Shown: positions 1 to 9,219 of the stretch, one piece after another
How positions within the stretch are numbered: position 1 is the first letter of the stretch
Layout: each line of letters starts with the position of its first letter
Source of the DNA: Pseudoroseicyclus aestuarii
Lineage (GTDB): Bacteria; Pseudomonadota; Alphaproteobacteria; Rhodobacterales; Rhodobacteraceae
Direction: 5' to 3'
Assembly: GCF_003217255.1 (NCBI RefSeq)
Contig: NZ_QJTE01000003.1
Span: 434,001 to 498,000 of the forward strand
DNA length: 64,000 nt
The notes under the pieces: generated by a model
Seen by the model: only the letters and a program-made list of their open reading frames with translations
The model's database searches: none
Told to the model about the DNA's origin: nothing
Made by a program: the position numbers and the translations under genes

Positions 1-552
1 CCCGCCGGCACCGGCAAGACCTACCTCGCCGTCGCCGCCGGCGTGAACATGTTCATGCAAGGTCATGTCGACCGGATCATCCTCTGCCGCCCCGCCGTCG
101 AGGCGGGCGAGCGCCTGGGCTTCCTGCCCGGCACGCAGGAGGAGAAGGTCGATCCCTACATGCAGCCGCTCTACGACGCGCTGAACGATTTCCTCGGCGC
201 GCGCGACGTGGCCAAGCTGCGCGAGCAGAAGATGATCGAGATCGCGCCGCTGGCCTTCATGCGCGGCCGCACCCTGGCCCGCGCCTTCGTCGTGCTGGAC
301 GAGGCGCAGAACGCCACGACCATGCAGATGAAGATGTTCCTGACCCGCCTGGGCGAGGGCAGCCGCATGGTGGTTACGGGCGACCGCAGCCAGGTCGACC
401 TGCCGCGCGGCGTCGCCTCGGGGCTGCATGACGCCGAGCGGCTGCTGAAGGGCATCCCGAAGATCGCCTTCAACTACTTCACCTCGAAGGACGTGGTCCG
501 GCACCCGCTGGTCGCCGCGATCATCGACGCCTACGAGGCCGACACGCCCTGA
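1..552 (+). CDS. phoH: PhoH/YbeZ family P-loop ATPase (5' truncated)
   Basis: The reading frame is open from the first base and encodes the C-terminal part of a PhoH-like (YbeZ) ATPase. The first visible codons form a Walker A loop (PAGTGKT), and a Walker B-like segment (VVLDEAQN) lies near visible residues 97-104. This is followed by the [10 protein letters not shown] segment typical of PhoH. The N-terminal domain lies outside the window. YbeZ is a cytoplasmic ATPase, probably an RNA helicase-like partner of the endoribonuclease YbeY in rRNA and ribosome quality control. In many proteobacteria the order is ybeZ-ybeY-corC-lnt, and the same four genes are found here. However, an opposite-strand channel gene separates ybeZ from ybeY. 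Family assignment is firm; the exact cellular role is inferred from relatives. Confidence 0.93.
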   Translation, partial: PAGTGKTYLAVAAGVNMFMQGHVDRIILCRPAVEAGERLGFLPGTQEEKVDPYMQPLYDALNDFLGARDVAKLREQKMIEIAPLAFMRGRTLARAFVVLDEAQNATTMQMKMFLTRLGEGSRMVVTGDRSQVDLPRGVASGLHDAERLLKGIPKIAFNYFTSKDVVRHPLVAAIIDAYEADTP

Positions 553-562
553 CGGCGGGCCA

Positions 563-1675
563 TCAGCCCTCAGGCATGTAGCGCTCGGTCAGGGTCCAGC
601 CGCTTTCGCTGGACAGAAGGCGCAGCAGCGCCCGGTCCAGCCCCTCGCGCAGGGGAGAGCCCTGCGGCAGGGCGAAGGCGACGAGCGCCGGGTCGAGCGT
701 GCTGGTGGTCACCGTCCAGTCGTAGGCGCCGCGATCGGCGATCGCGCTGCGCAGCGCGGGCGTCGCGGCGGCGACGCTGTCGACGCTGTCCGCCTCGAGC
801 GCGGCGAGCGCCGCGGGCAGGTCCGGGAAGGGCGCCAGCTCTGCCGCCGCGCCCTGCAGGTAGACCTGGGTGGAGCTGCCCTCGACCACGCCGACGGTCT
901 GGTCCGCCAGCGCCTCGGGCAGCTGCAGGTCGGCGTCGATGCCGGTCAGATTAACTACCGTGGCCGTCAGGATCGAGCTGACGGCAAGGCCGACCAGCAT
1001 CCACAGCATCGCCACCGCGCGGCCAGCCGTGGTCACCGGCGCCTTGTCGCCGTAGCCGATGGTGGTCAGCGTGACGCCCGCCCACCAGAAGCCGTCGCCC
1101 AGCCCCTTGGCCGCGCCATGATGGAACTGCTCGCCGTTGCGCCGCCGCTCGAGCAGCCAGATCAGCGCGCCGACGATCAGCAGCAGCAGCGACAGCCCGA
1201 GGATGATCCGCAGGAAGGCCAGCGAGGCAAAGCCCGTCACCACGGTCCACAGGCGGCTGTCGGAATGCCCCGCCACGCCCATGGTCGCGGTGTAGATCGG
1301 CTGCGTCAGGTCGAAGGCCTCTTCGCGCGCCTCGGTGGCGATCACCGGCAGGGCCAGATCGACGCGCCCCTCGCGCAGCGCGGCCTCGGCCCCGCCCGGC
1401 TCCAGCGCGACCAGATCGAAGGTCAGCCCCTCGCTCTCGGCGATCAGCCGCCAGAGGTCGACCGCCAGCCCCAGGTGGGCGCCATCCTTGGTCCGCGAGG
1501 CGAAGGGCGGCATCGGCTGCACCCCGACCCGCAGCGGCCCCTCGGGCAGGGCCTGCGCCTGGCCCGGGTCGAAAAGACCGGCGGCGGCGCCGGGCCGATC
1601 CTGCTGCGCGGCGGCGGGCAGGGCGGCGCAAAGCGTCAGGCAGGCGAGGAGGAAGAGGCGAATTGCTTGCGTCAC
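563..1675 (-). CDS. GluR0-like ligand-gated potassium channel
   Basis: A 370-residue exported membrane protein. Residues 1-24 form a signal peptide. A first lobe of a periplasmic amino-acid-binding domain (SBP_bac_3 type, RVGVQPMPPF...) covers about residues 47-140. It is followed by a transmembrane helix at about 152-176, a pore loop with the potassium selectivity filter TTIGYGD at 204-210, and a second helix at about 218-242. The second binding lobe covers about 250-365. This split arrangement of ligand-binding lobes around an inverted two-helix pore is the architecture of prokaryotic ionotropic glutamate receptors such as GluR0. The predicted role is a potassium channel in the inner membrane gated by a periplasmic ligand, probably an amino acid. 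The ligand itself cannot be read from the sequence. The gene is transcribed opposite to its neighbours and interrupts the ybeZ-ybeY pair. Confidence 0.88.
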   Translation of the reverse strand: MTQAIRLFLLACLTLCAALPAAAQQDRPGAAAGLFDPGQAQALPEGPLRVGVQPMPPFASRTKDGAHLGLAVDLWRLIAESEGLTFDLVALEPGGAEAALREGRVDLALPVIATEAREEAFDLTQPIYTATMGVAGHSDSRLWTVVTGFASLAFLRIILGLSLLLLIVGALIWLLERRRNGEQFHHGAAKGLGDGFWWAGVTLTTIGYGDKAPVTTAGRAVAMLWMLVGLAVSSILTATVVNLTGIDADLQLPEALADQTVGVVEGSSTQVYLQGAAAELAPFPDLPAALAALEADSVDSVAAATPALRSAIADRGAYDWTVTTSTLDPALVAFALPQGSPLREGLDRALLRLLSSESGWTLTERYMPEG

Positions 1676-1760
1676 CGGGTGCTCCTTGTTGACCCGGCGA
1701 TGCTGTCAAAGCATGGGGCAGTCAGGCAACCCCCGCCGTCGGGGGAGCGGGAGGGCCGGC

Positions 1761-2267
1761 ATGACCGTCGAGACGATGATCGAAGACAGCCGCTGGGGGC
1801 GCATCGGCCTCGAGCCGCTGGCCGAGAAGGCGGCCGCGGCGGTGCTGACGCGGCTGGGGCTGAAGCCGGCGCGCTTCGAGATCAGCCTGCTGGGATGCTC
1901 GGACAGCCGCATCGCCGAGCTCAATGCCGATTTCCGCGGCAAGCCGAAGGCGACCAACGTGCTGAGCTGGCCCTCGGAAGAGCGCGGCGCGGAGCGGGCG
2001 GGCGCGATGCCGCAGCTGCCCGAGGCCACGGGACCGATGGCGCAGGAACTGGGCGATATCGCCATCGCCTACGAGACCTGCATGGCCGAGGCCGAGGCAG
2101 GCGCCCTGCGCGCGGAGGCGCATGTGCTGCATCTTCTGGTGCATGCCGTGCTCCATCTGCTCGGGTTCGACCACGAGACCGAGGCGGATGCCGGCCTGAT
2201 GGAGGGATTGGAGACGGAAATACTTGGCAAGCTGGGGGTCGCGGACCCATATAGCGGAGCGCAATGA
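1761..2267 (+). CDS. ybeY: Endoribonuclease YbeY (rRNA maturation factor)
   Basis: A 168-residue cytoplasmic metalloprotein of the YbeY family, which is needed for 16S rRNA 3'-end maturation and 70S quality control. The zinc-binding signature H-x3-H-x5-H is complete (H128, H132, H138 in HAVLHLLGFDH), and the conserved block ATNVLSWP lies at about residues 64-71. The ATG at 1761 is chosen because the family N-terminus begins there and a GGGAGGG sequence sits upstream; the frame stays open further upstream only because of the high GC. The stop codon overlaps the start of corC (ATGA), so the two are translationally coupled. Genomic context (phoH, corC, lnt) matches the conserved ybeZYX-lnt cluster. 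Confidence 0.95.
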   Translation: MTVETMIEDSRWGRIGLEPLAEKAAAAVLTRLGLKPARFEISLLGCSDSRIAELNADFRGKPKATNVLSWPSEERGAERAGAMPQLPEATGPMAQELGDIAIAYETCMAEAEAGALRAEAHVLHLLVHAVLHLLGFDHETEADAGLMEGLETEILGKLGVADPYSGAQ

Positions 2268-3238
2268 CCGAAGCGCCTCGAATCATCACGGGGCCGCATG
2301 GGAAGGAGACGATGGGCGAAGACAGAGAATCGTCCCCGGCCGACACGGCCGGACGGGACGAAGACGCGCCGCAGGACCGATCTAGCACCGATCGGGCCCG
2401 CAACGGCGCGGAGAGCGGCGGTGACGGGGCCAATCGCGGCTTCTTCCACCGCATATTCGATGCGCTGAGCCCGCAGGAGGCCGCCGCGGTAGAGGCGGTG
2501 TCCTACACGCCGACGCTGCAGGTGCCGGGTCTGCTGAACCTGCGCCGGATGCGCGTCGAGGAGGTCTCGGTCCCCAAGGCCGACATCGTCGCGGTGCCGA
2601 TCACCATATCCGAAGAGGAGCTGGTCGAGGTTTTCCGCGAAAGCGGGCTGACCCGGCTGCCGGTCTTCGACGGCACGCTCGACACGCCCGTGGGGCTGGT
2701 GAACCTGAAGGACTTCGCCCTGCGCCACGCCTTCGCGCCCGACACGCCGGCTTTCGACCTGTCGCGCCTGCTGCGCAAGCTGCTCTACGTGCCGCCCTCG
2801 ATGCCGCTGGGGGTGCTGCTGGCCAAGATGCAGACGCAGCGCATCCACATGGCACTGGTGATCGACGAATACGGCGGCACCGACGGCCTCGTCACCATCG
2901 AGGACCTGATCGAGACCGTCGTCGGCGCCATCGAGGACGAGCACGACGTCGACGAGGCGAAGAACTTCGTCCGCGAGGGGCCGGGCGTCTGGCTGGCGCT
3001 GGCCAAGACCCCCGTCGACCAGTTCCAGGCCGAGATCGGCCGCGACCTGCGCGCGCACGAGGATATCGACGAAGAGGTCGATACGCTGGGCGGCCTCGTC
3101 TCGCTGATCGCCGGCCGGGTGCCCGCGCGCGGTGAAGTGATCCCGCATCCTGACGGGCCGGAGTTCGAGATCATCGACGCCGATCCGCGCCGGATCAAGC
3201 GCCTGCGGGTGCGCGTCACCCATCCCGAGGCGGCCTGA
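2264..3238 (+). CDS. corC: CorC/YbeX family CBS-domain protein
   Basis: Up to 324 residues. After an acidic, low-complexity N-terminal segment come two tandem CBS domains at about residues 75-200 (LARLPVFDG-type and MALVIDEYGGTDGLVTIEDLIE) and then the C-terminal CorC_HlyC domain that ends the family. CorC/YbeX was linked to Mg/Co efflux in enterics and more recently to ribosome metabolism; its position between ybeY and lnt fits the ybeZYX-lnt cluster. It is soluble, with no membrane segment. The ATG at 2264 overlaps the ybeY stop codon. A second ATG at 2312 has a better Shine-Dalgarno (ggaaggag) and could be the true start, giving 308 residues. Confidence 0.93.
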   Translation: MTEAPRIITGPHGKETMGEDRESSPADTAGRDEDAPQDRSSTDRARNGAESGGDGANRGFFHRIFDALSPQEAAAVEAVSYTPTLQVPGLLNLRRMRVEEVSVPKADIVAVPITISEEELVEVFRESGLTRLPVFDGTLDTPVGLVNLKDFALRHAFAPDTPAFDLSRLLRKLLYVPPSMPLGVLLAKMQTQRIHMALVIDEYGGTDGLVTIEDLIETVVGAIEDEHDVDEAKNFVREGPGVWLALAKTPVDQFQAEIGRDLRAHEDIDEEVDTLGGLVSLIAGRVPARGEVIPHPDGPEFEIIDADPRRIKRLRVRVTHPEAA

Positions 3239-3346
3239 GGCCGCATGGCCGGGCGGCGGTGCGCCGCCGCCCGCGCTTGACCCTGCACCCCGCTCGTGGT
3301 GCAGCGGCGCCGCGCCGGCTGGCGGCGTGCTGATCCGGTCCGAGAC

Positions 3347-4885
3347 ATGACGCCGATCCCCCGTTCCCACGACGACCTTGCCCTCGCGCGCCTCCTTGCG
3401 CGGCGCGGCGCGCGCCCGGCTGCTGCCGCCGCGCTGGGCGCGCTGGCGGCGCTGGGCCTCGCGCCGCTGGGATGGTGGTGGATCACGCTGCCCGCGCTCG
3501 CGCTGGCGCTGCGGCTGCCCGCGGCGCAAAGCCGCCGCGCCGCCTTTCTTCACGGCTGGGCGCTGGGCTTCGGCTGGTTCGGCCTGTCGCTGTCCTGGAT
3601 CGTGGAGCCCTTCTTCGTCGACATCGCCCGCGACGGCTGGATGGCGCCCTTCGCGCTGGTGCTGCTGCCCGGCGGCATGGCGCTGTACTGGGGCGCGGCC
3701 CTCGCGCTGGGCTGGAGGCGGCGGATCTGGGCGCTGGTCGCCGCCTGGTGCCTGGCGGAGATGCTGCGGTCCTGGCTGTTCTCGGGGTTTCCCTGGTCGC
3801 TGCCGGGACACATCTGGATCGACACGCCCCTCGCGCAGCTTTCGGCGCTGGGCGGGCCGTTTCTGCTGACCGCCCTGACGCTGGGCCTTGCCGCTGTCAT
3901 CGCGCGGGTCGGGCCGCGCCCATGGCTCGCGCTGCCGGCCCTCGCCATGGCGGGCGGTTGGATCGTGCTGGACCCCGGCCCGGCGCCCGCGCCGCGGCCC
4001 GAGGCGCCGCTGGTGCGTCTGGTGCAGCCGAACCAGGCGCAGGCGCTGAAATCCGATCCCGCCATGGCGCAGATCTTCTTCGATGGGCTGCTCGCGCTCA
4101 GCGCTGGGGCGCCGGGCGATCCGCGCCCCGACCTGATCGTCTGGCCCGAGGTCGCGATCCCCTGGCCGCTCGACGTGGCCGGCGGGCTGCTGGAAGAGAC
4201 CGCGCAGGCCGTCGGCGGCGTGCCGGTGGCGCTGGGCCTGCAGCGGCGCGAGGGGGCGCGCTGGTACAACAGCCTCGCCGTGCTCGATGCGCGCGGACGC
4301 CCGGCGGATATCTACGACAAGAGCCACCTCGTGCCCTTCGGCGAGTTCGTTCCCTTCGGCGACATCATGGCGCGCTTCGGGATCTACGGCCTCGCCGCCT
4401 CCGAGGGGGGCGGCTACAGCGCGGGGCAGGGGCTGCGGCCCGTGGCCGTGCCGGGCATCGGCACCGCGCTGCCGCTGATCTGCTACGAGGGAATCTTTGC
4501 CGGCGAGGTCTCGGCAGGCGCCGCGCGCGGCGCGGTGCGGCCCCGGATGCTGATGCTGGTGACCAACGACGCCTGGTTCGGCACCCTCTCGGGGCCCTAT
4601 CAGCACTTCGCGCAGGCGCGGCTGCGGGCGATCGAGATGGGGCTGCCGATGGTGCGCGTCGGCAATACCGGCATCTCGGCGATGATCGACGGGCGCGGGC
4701 GGGTGCTGGCGCGGCTGGATCTGGGGCACGAAGGGGCGCTGGATGCCGCGCTGCCGCCGGCGCTGGGCGTCACGCCCTTTGCCCGCTTCGGCAGCTGGCC
4801 GATGGCGCTGCTGCTCTGCGCGGCCTTCATCGCTGCTTTGCCAGTCCGGCGGGCAGCGATTGACCCGGCTGCCCTGCGGGCCTAG
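3347..4885 (+). CDS. lnt: Apolipoprotein N-acyltransferase
   Basis: A 512-residue inner-membrane enzyme that adds the third acyl chain to the N-terminal cysteine of lipoproteins. The first ~205 residues contain several hydrophobic segments. The periplasmic nitrilase-type domain follows, with a complete catalytic triad: Glu268 (VWPE), Lys325 ([11 protein letters not shown]) and Cys379 (ICYEG). The [10 protein letters not shown] segment near the end is typical, and a last hydrophobic helix closes the protein. The ATG at 3347 is used because the family N-terminus starts there; an in-frame ATG at 3296 would add 17 arginine-rich residues. It ends 69 bases before metK, with the riboswitch in the gap. 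Confidence 0.95.
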   Translation: MTPIPRSHDDLALARLLARRGARPAAAAALGALAALGLAPLGWWWITLPALALALRLPAAQSRRAAFLHGWALGFGWFGLSLSWIVEPFFVDIARDGWMAPFALVLLPGGMALYWGAALALGWRRRIWALVAAWCLAEMLRSWLFSGFPWSLPGHIWIDTPLAQLSALGGPFLLTALTLGLAAVIARVGPRPWLALPALAMAGGWIVLDPGPAPAPRPEAPLVRLVQPNQAQALKSDPAMAQIFFDGLLALSAGAPGDPRPDLIVWPEVAIPWPLDVAGGLLEETAQAVGGVPVALGLQRREGARWYNSLAVLDARGRPADIYDKSHLVPFGEFVPFGDIMARFGIYGLAASEGGGYSAGQGLRPVAVPGIGTALPLICYEGIFAGEVSAGAARGAVRPRMLMLVTNDAWFGTLSGPYQHFAQARLRAIEMGLPMVRVGNTGISAMIDGRGRVLARLDLGHEGALDAALPPALGVTPFARFGSWPMALLLCAAFIAALPVRRAAIDPAALRA

Positions 4886-4899
4886 GCAGGAAGGATGTT

Positions 4900-4950
4900 C
4901 CCGTCACAACGGCTTCCTGGCGTGGCGGGCTAGCACAATGGAGCAATTCC
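4900..4950 (+). promoter_or_regulatory. SAM/SAH riboswitch controlling metK
   Basis: The 51 bases before metK match the compact SAM/SAH aptamer known from Rhodobacterales metK leaders. An 8-base-pair stem forms between CCCGTCAC (4900-4907) and GTGGCGGG (4922-4929, one G-T pair). The loop carries the conserved ACGGCTTCCTGG. The sequence AATGGAGCAAT follows at 4937-4947. Its GGAGC is the metK Shine-Dalgarno and is complementary to the GCTTCC loop, forming the H-type pseudoknot. Ligand binding is therefore expected to hide the ribosome binding site and switch metK translation off when S-adenosylmethionine is plentiful. The sequence match is direct; the regulatory direction is from the known class. 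Confidence 0.93.
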
Positions 4951-4953
4951 CGT

Positions 4954-6135
<1,182 letters not shown>

Positions 6136-6218
6136 GGCGGCCCTCGGCAAGGCAGGCGCGCGCCGATGCGCAGGGCGGCGCTTGCCGCCGTGCGCCCGGC
6201 GCGCTACTGCGCCGCGCC

Positions 6219-6920
6219 ATGAGCAGCGCGAACCAGTTTCCCGGCGCCCCGAGGCGCAATTTCTACGGCCGCACCCATGGCAAGCAGCTGCGCCCGGCGC
6301 AGCGGCGCTACCTCGACGAGGACCTGCCGCGGCTGACCGTGCACGGCGTCGAATGGGAGGAGAACCCGGATCGCGCGCCGCTGGACCTGAAGACCATCTT
6401 CGAGGGCCGGCCCGTCTGGCTCGAGATCGGGTTCGGCGGCGGAGAGCATCTGGCCGCGATGGCGCGGCGCTATCCCGATATCGGCTTCATCGGCTGCGAG
6501 CCCTTCGTTAACGGCATCGCGATGCTGCTGGGCAAGCTGCGGGAGGGCGGGCAGCAGAACGTGCGGCTGCATCCGGGCGATGCGCGCAACCTCTTCGACG
6601 TGCTGCCCGAGGGCAGCATCGAGCGCGCCTTTCTGAACTACCCCGATCCCTGGCCCAAGGCGCGGCACCACCGTCGCCGCTTCGTCACCGAAGAGCATCT
6701 CCTGCCCCTGCGCCGCGCGATGGCGCCGGGCGCCATGCTGCGGGTGGCGACGGATATCGAGGATTACGTGCGCCAGACGTTGGAAGAGGTGCCGCAGGCC
6801 GGCTTCACCCGGGTGGAGCACGATATCGGCACGGCCTGGGAGGACTGGCCCTCGACCCGCTACGAGCAGAAGGCCCTGCGCGAGGGGCGGCGCCCGCATT
6901 ACATGAGCTTCCTGCGCTAA
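6219..6920 (+). CDS. trmB: tRNA (guanine-N7-)-methyltransferase
   Basis: A 233-residue SAM-dependent methyltransferase that makes m7G46 in tRNA. The glycine-rich SAM motif is [12 protein letters not shown], the following acidic block is [11 protein letters not shown], and the TrmB signature [18 protein letters not shown] contains the PDPWPKxRHxxRR sequence typical of the family. The ATG at 6219 gives the usual TrmB N-terminus ([13 protein letters not shown]...); the frame is open upstream only as an antiparallel-style shadow of metK. It follows metK by 83 bases, so it lies immediately downstream of the gene that makes its methyl donor. Cotranscription is possible but unproven. Confidence 0.95.
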   Translation: MSSANQFPGAPRRNFYGRTHGKQLRPAQRRYLDEDLPRLTVHGVEWEENPDRAPLDLKTIFEGRPVWLEIGFGGGEHLAAMARRYPDIGFIGCEPFVNGIAMLLGKLREGGQQNVRLHPGDARNLFDVLPEGSIERAFLNYPDPWPKARHHRRRFVTEEHLLPLRRAMAPGAMLRVATDIEDYVRQTLEEVPQAGFTRVEHDIGTAWEDWPSTRYEQKALREGRRPHYMSFLR

Positions 6921-6985
6921 GGGGCGGGGGACTTTCACCGGCGCGGGCGCCGCGTTACAAGCGTGGCAGGAACAGGGGACGATCG

Positions 6986-8338
6986 ATGGCAGCACATGGT
7001 GAGCCGATGCCGATGGTGTCGCGCCGCGGCACGGGGCTGAAGGGCCGGGCCGAGGTTCCGGGCGACAAGTCGGTCTCGCATCGCGCGCTGATCCTTGGCG
7101 CGCTCGCCGTGGGCGAGACCCGCGTGACCGGCCTGCTCGAAGGGCAGGACGTGCTGGACACCGCCGCCGCGATGCGGGCCTTCGGCGCGCAGGTGGAGCG
7201 GACGGGCGAGGGCGCCTGGTCGATCCACGGCGTCGGCACCGGCGGCTTCGCCGAGCCCGAGGACGTCATCGACTGCGGCAATTCCGGCACCGGGGTGCGG
7301 CTGATCATGGGCGCCGCCGCGACCTCGCCCATCACCGCGACCTTCACCGGCGATGCCTCGCTGCGCTCGCGCCCGATGGGGCGTGTGACCGATCCGCTGG
7401 CGCTGTTTGGCGCCGCGGCTGTGGGGCGCGAGGGCGGGCGGCTGCCGCTGACGCTAATCGGCGCGCGCGATCCGCAGCCGGTGCGCTACACCGTCCCGGT
7501 GCCGAGCGCGCAGGTGAAATCCGCCGTCCTCCTCGCCGGCCTCGGCGCGCCGGGGCAGACGCAGGTGATCGAGCGCGAGGCGACGCGCGATCACACGGAG
7601 CGGATGCTGGCCGGCTTCGGCGCCGAGATCACGGTCGAAGAGGGGCCCGAGGGGCGCGTCATCACCCTGACCGGCCAGCCGGAGCTGCGCCCGCAGAGCA
7701 TCGCCGTGCCGCGCGATCCCTCGTCCGCGGCCTTCCCGGTCTGCGCGGCGCTGATCGCCGAAGGCTCCGACGTGCTGGTGCCGGGGATCGGGCTGAACCC
7801 GACCCGCGCCGGCCTTTACGAGACGCTGCGTGAGATGGGCGCCGACCTGACCTACGAGAACCCCCGCGACGAGGGTGGAGAGCCGGTGGCCGACCTGCGC
7901 GCCCGCTTCTCCGGCGCCATGCGCGGGATCGAGGTCCCGCCCGAGCGCGCGGCCAGCATGATCGACGAATACCCCGTGCTTTCGGTCGTCGCCGCCTGCG
8001 CCGAGGGGCCGACGGTGATGCGCGGCGTGGGCGAGCTGCGGGTCAAGGAAAGCGACCGGATCGACGCCATGGCGCAGGGGCTGCGCGCCTGCGGCGTCGA
8101 GGTCGAGGAGGGCGAGGACTGGTGGATCGTCCATGGCCTCGGCGCCGGCGGCGTGCCGGGCGGGGCGCGGGTCGAAAGCCGGCTCGATCACCGGATCGCC
8201 ATGGCCTTTCTGGTGCTGGGCCTCGCCAGCCAGCGGGCGGTGACGGTCGATGACGGGCAGCCGATCGCGACCTCCTTCCCGATCTTCGAGCCGCTGATGA
8301 CCGGCCTCGGCGCCGCGATCGCGCGCAGCAATGGCTGA
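6986..8338 (+). CDS. aroA: EPSP synthase, class II (CP4-like)
   Basis: A 450-residue 3-phosphoshikimate 1-carboxyvinyltransferase, the sixth step of the shikimate pathway. It aligns by eye along its whole length with the class II (CP4-type) enzymes: [73 protein letters not shown] and [14 protein letters not shown]. The phosphoenolpyruvate-contact loop reads GNSGTG (residues 98-103); Gly101 stands where CP4 has Ala100, so this copy lacks the alanine substitution credited with CP4 glyphosate insensitivity. The chosen ATG is the first in frame. The stop overlaps a small downstream gene. Confidence 0.95.
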   Translation: MAAHGEPMPMVSRRGTGLKGRAEVPGDKSVSHRALILGALAVGETRVTGLLEGQDVLDTAAAMRAFGAQVERTGEGAWSIHGVGTGGFAEPEDVIDCGNSGTGVRLIMGAAATSPITATFTGDASLRSRPMGRVTDPLALFGAAAVGREGGRLPLTLIGARDPQPVRYTVPVPSAQVKSAVLLAGLGAPGQTQVIEREATRDHTERMLAGFGAEITVEEGPEGRVITLTGQPELRPQSIAVPRDPSSAAFPVCAALIAEGSDVLVPGIGLNPTRAGLYETLREMGADLTYENPRDEGGEPVADLRARFSGAMRGIEVPPERAASMIDEYPVLSVVAACAEGPTVMRGVGELRVKESDRIDAMAQGLRACGVEVEEGEDWWIVHGLGAGGVPGGARVESRLDHRIAMAFLVLGLASQRAVTVDDGQPIATSFPIFEPLMTGLGAAIARSNG

Positions 8339-8462
8339 CGGCGTGGTGACCGCAGAGCAGCGCCGCAAGCGGCGGCGGCAGATCACCGTGGCCACCGTGC
8401 TGGGCTTTCTGGCGGCGGTGCGCCTCTTCGAGGCCTATGCCGGCACGCCGCCGCAGTTCTAG
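8331..8462 (+). CDS. Small membrane peptide of 43 residues
   Basis: A short frame beginning at an ATG that overlaps the last codons of aroA and ending 42 bases before cmk. The product starts with a short polar segment, then a highly basic stretch (QRRKRRRQ at about residues 10-17), then one hydrophobic segment at about 18-32 ([15 protein letters not shown]) and a short C-terminal tail. The positive-inside pattern suggests a single-pass inner-membrane peptide with its N-terminus in the cytoplasm. I do not recognise the family. Support is moderate: the overlap with aroA and the coherent hydrophobic design argue for a gene, but length alone cannot prove it. Confidence 0.5.
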   Translation: MADGVVTAEQRRKRRRQITVATVLGFLAAVRLFEAYAGTPPQF

Positions 8463-8466
8463 AACG

Positions 8467-8486
8467 CCCGGGCCGACGGGCCCGGG
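8467..8486 (+). other. GC-rich hairpin between aroA and cmk
   Basis: CCCGGGCC (8467-8474) pairs perfectly with GGCCCGGG (8479-8486) around a GACG loop. No T-run follows, so it is not a classical intrinsic terminator. It lies just upstream of the cmk ribosome binding site (gaggggagg, 8490-8499) and may slow polymerase, stabilise an RNA end or affect cmk translation. Confidence 0.45.
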
Positions 8487-8504
8487 ACGAGAGGGGAGGC
8501 GCAG

Positions 8505-9119
8505 ATGATCTTCACCGTGGCCATCGACGGGCCCGCGGCGGCGGGCAAGGGCACGATCGGCCGGGCCGTGGCCCAACGCTTCGGCTTTCGCCACCTCGAC
8601 ACTGGTCTTCTCTACCGCGCCGTGGGCGCGCTGGTGCTGGAGGGGGCGGAGCCCATCGCCGCGGCGCAGGCGTTGAAGCCCGAGGCGCTGGAGAAGCCGA
8701 GCCTGCGGACCTCTGCCGTCGGCCAGGCGGCGAGCGAGGTCGCCGTGATCCCCGAGGTGCGCGCGGCGCTGCTCGAGTTCCAGCGGGCCTTCGCCCGCTC
8801 CGAGGGCGGGGCGGTGCTGGACGGGCGGGACATCGGCACGGTGATCTGCCCCGAGGCCGAGGTGAAGCTTTTCGTGACCGCCAGCGCCGAGCGGCGCGCC
8901 GAGCGGCGGCATGCGGAGCTGCTGGGCCGCGGCTTCGAGAGCGATCCGGCGGAGGTGCTGGCCGAGGTGCGCGCCCGCGACGCCCGCGACAGCGCGCGCG
9001 ACGTGGCGCCGCTGGTGCCCGCGGCCGACGGCGTGACGCTGGATACCTCGGACATCGGGGCGGAGGAGGCCGTGGCGCGGGCCGTGGCGCTGGTCGAAGG
9101 GAAGCTCGGCCGGGGCTGA
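8505..9119 (+). CDS. cmk: Cytidylate kinase
   Basis: A 204-residue cytoplasmic kinase that phosphorylates CMP and dCMP. The P-loop is [13 protein letters not shown] at residues 6-18, followed by the family's [13 protein letters not shown]. The substrate region [15 protein letters not shown] at about 106-120 and the lid [11 protein letters not shown] also match. Length is slightly short for Cmk but complete. A strong Shine-Dalgarno (gaggggagg) sits just upstream of the ATG. In many bacteria cmk lies beside aroA and rpsA, exactly as here, with a sulfotransferase gene on the other strand intervening before rpsA. Confidence 0.95.
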   Translation: MIFTVAIDGPAAAGKGTIGRAVAQRFGFRHLDTGLLYRAVGALVLEGAEPIAAAQALKPEALEKPSLRTSAVGQAASEVAVIPEVRAALLEFQRAFARSEGGAVLDGRDIGTVICPEAEVKLFVTASAERRAERRHAELLGRGFESDPAEVLAEVRARDARDSARDVAPLVPAADGVTLDTSDIGAEEAVARAVALVEGKLGRG

Positions 9120-9162
9120 GGGCGCCTTTCCCGCTGGCGGCAGCGCTGCGGTGGCGGTTGCA

Positions 9163-9210
9163 GCGGGGGCCAGCCCCCGCACCCCCGGGATATTTTCAAA
9201 GAAAAGAAGG
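9163..9210 (+). repeat. Hairpin-plus-tail intergenic repeat, copy 1
   Basis: A perfect stem GCGGGGGC (9163-9170) / GCCCCCGC (9173-9180) is followed by ACCCCC and the AT-rich tail GGGATATTTTCAAAGAAAAG (9187-9206). A second copy of hairpin plus tail lies at 47490-47528 on the other strand, with only single-base differences in the tail. It sits between the convergent genes cmk and the sulfotransferase, so it may act as a terminator, an RNA end or a dispersed repeat. Confidence 0.7.
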
Positions 9211-9219
9211 GGCGCGCGC

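Noticed and set aside
2069-4729. A minus-strand open frame of nearly 900 codons opposite corC and lnt
   Set aside because: Its product is rich in Arg, Gln, His and Asp without domains; corC and lnt on the plus strand have complete motifs.
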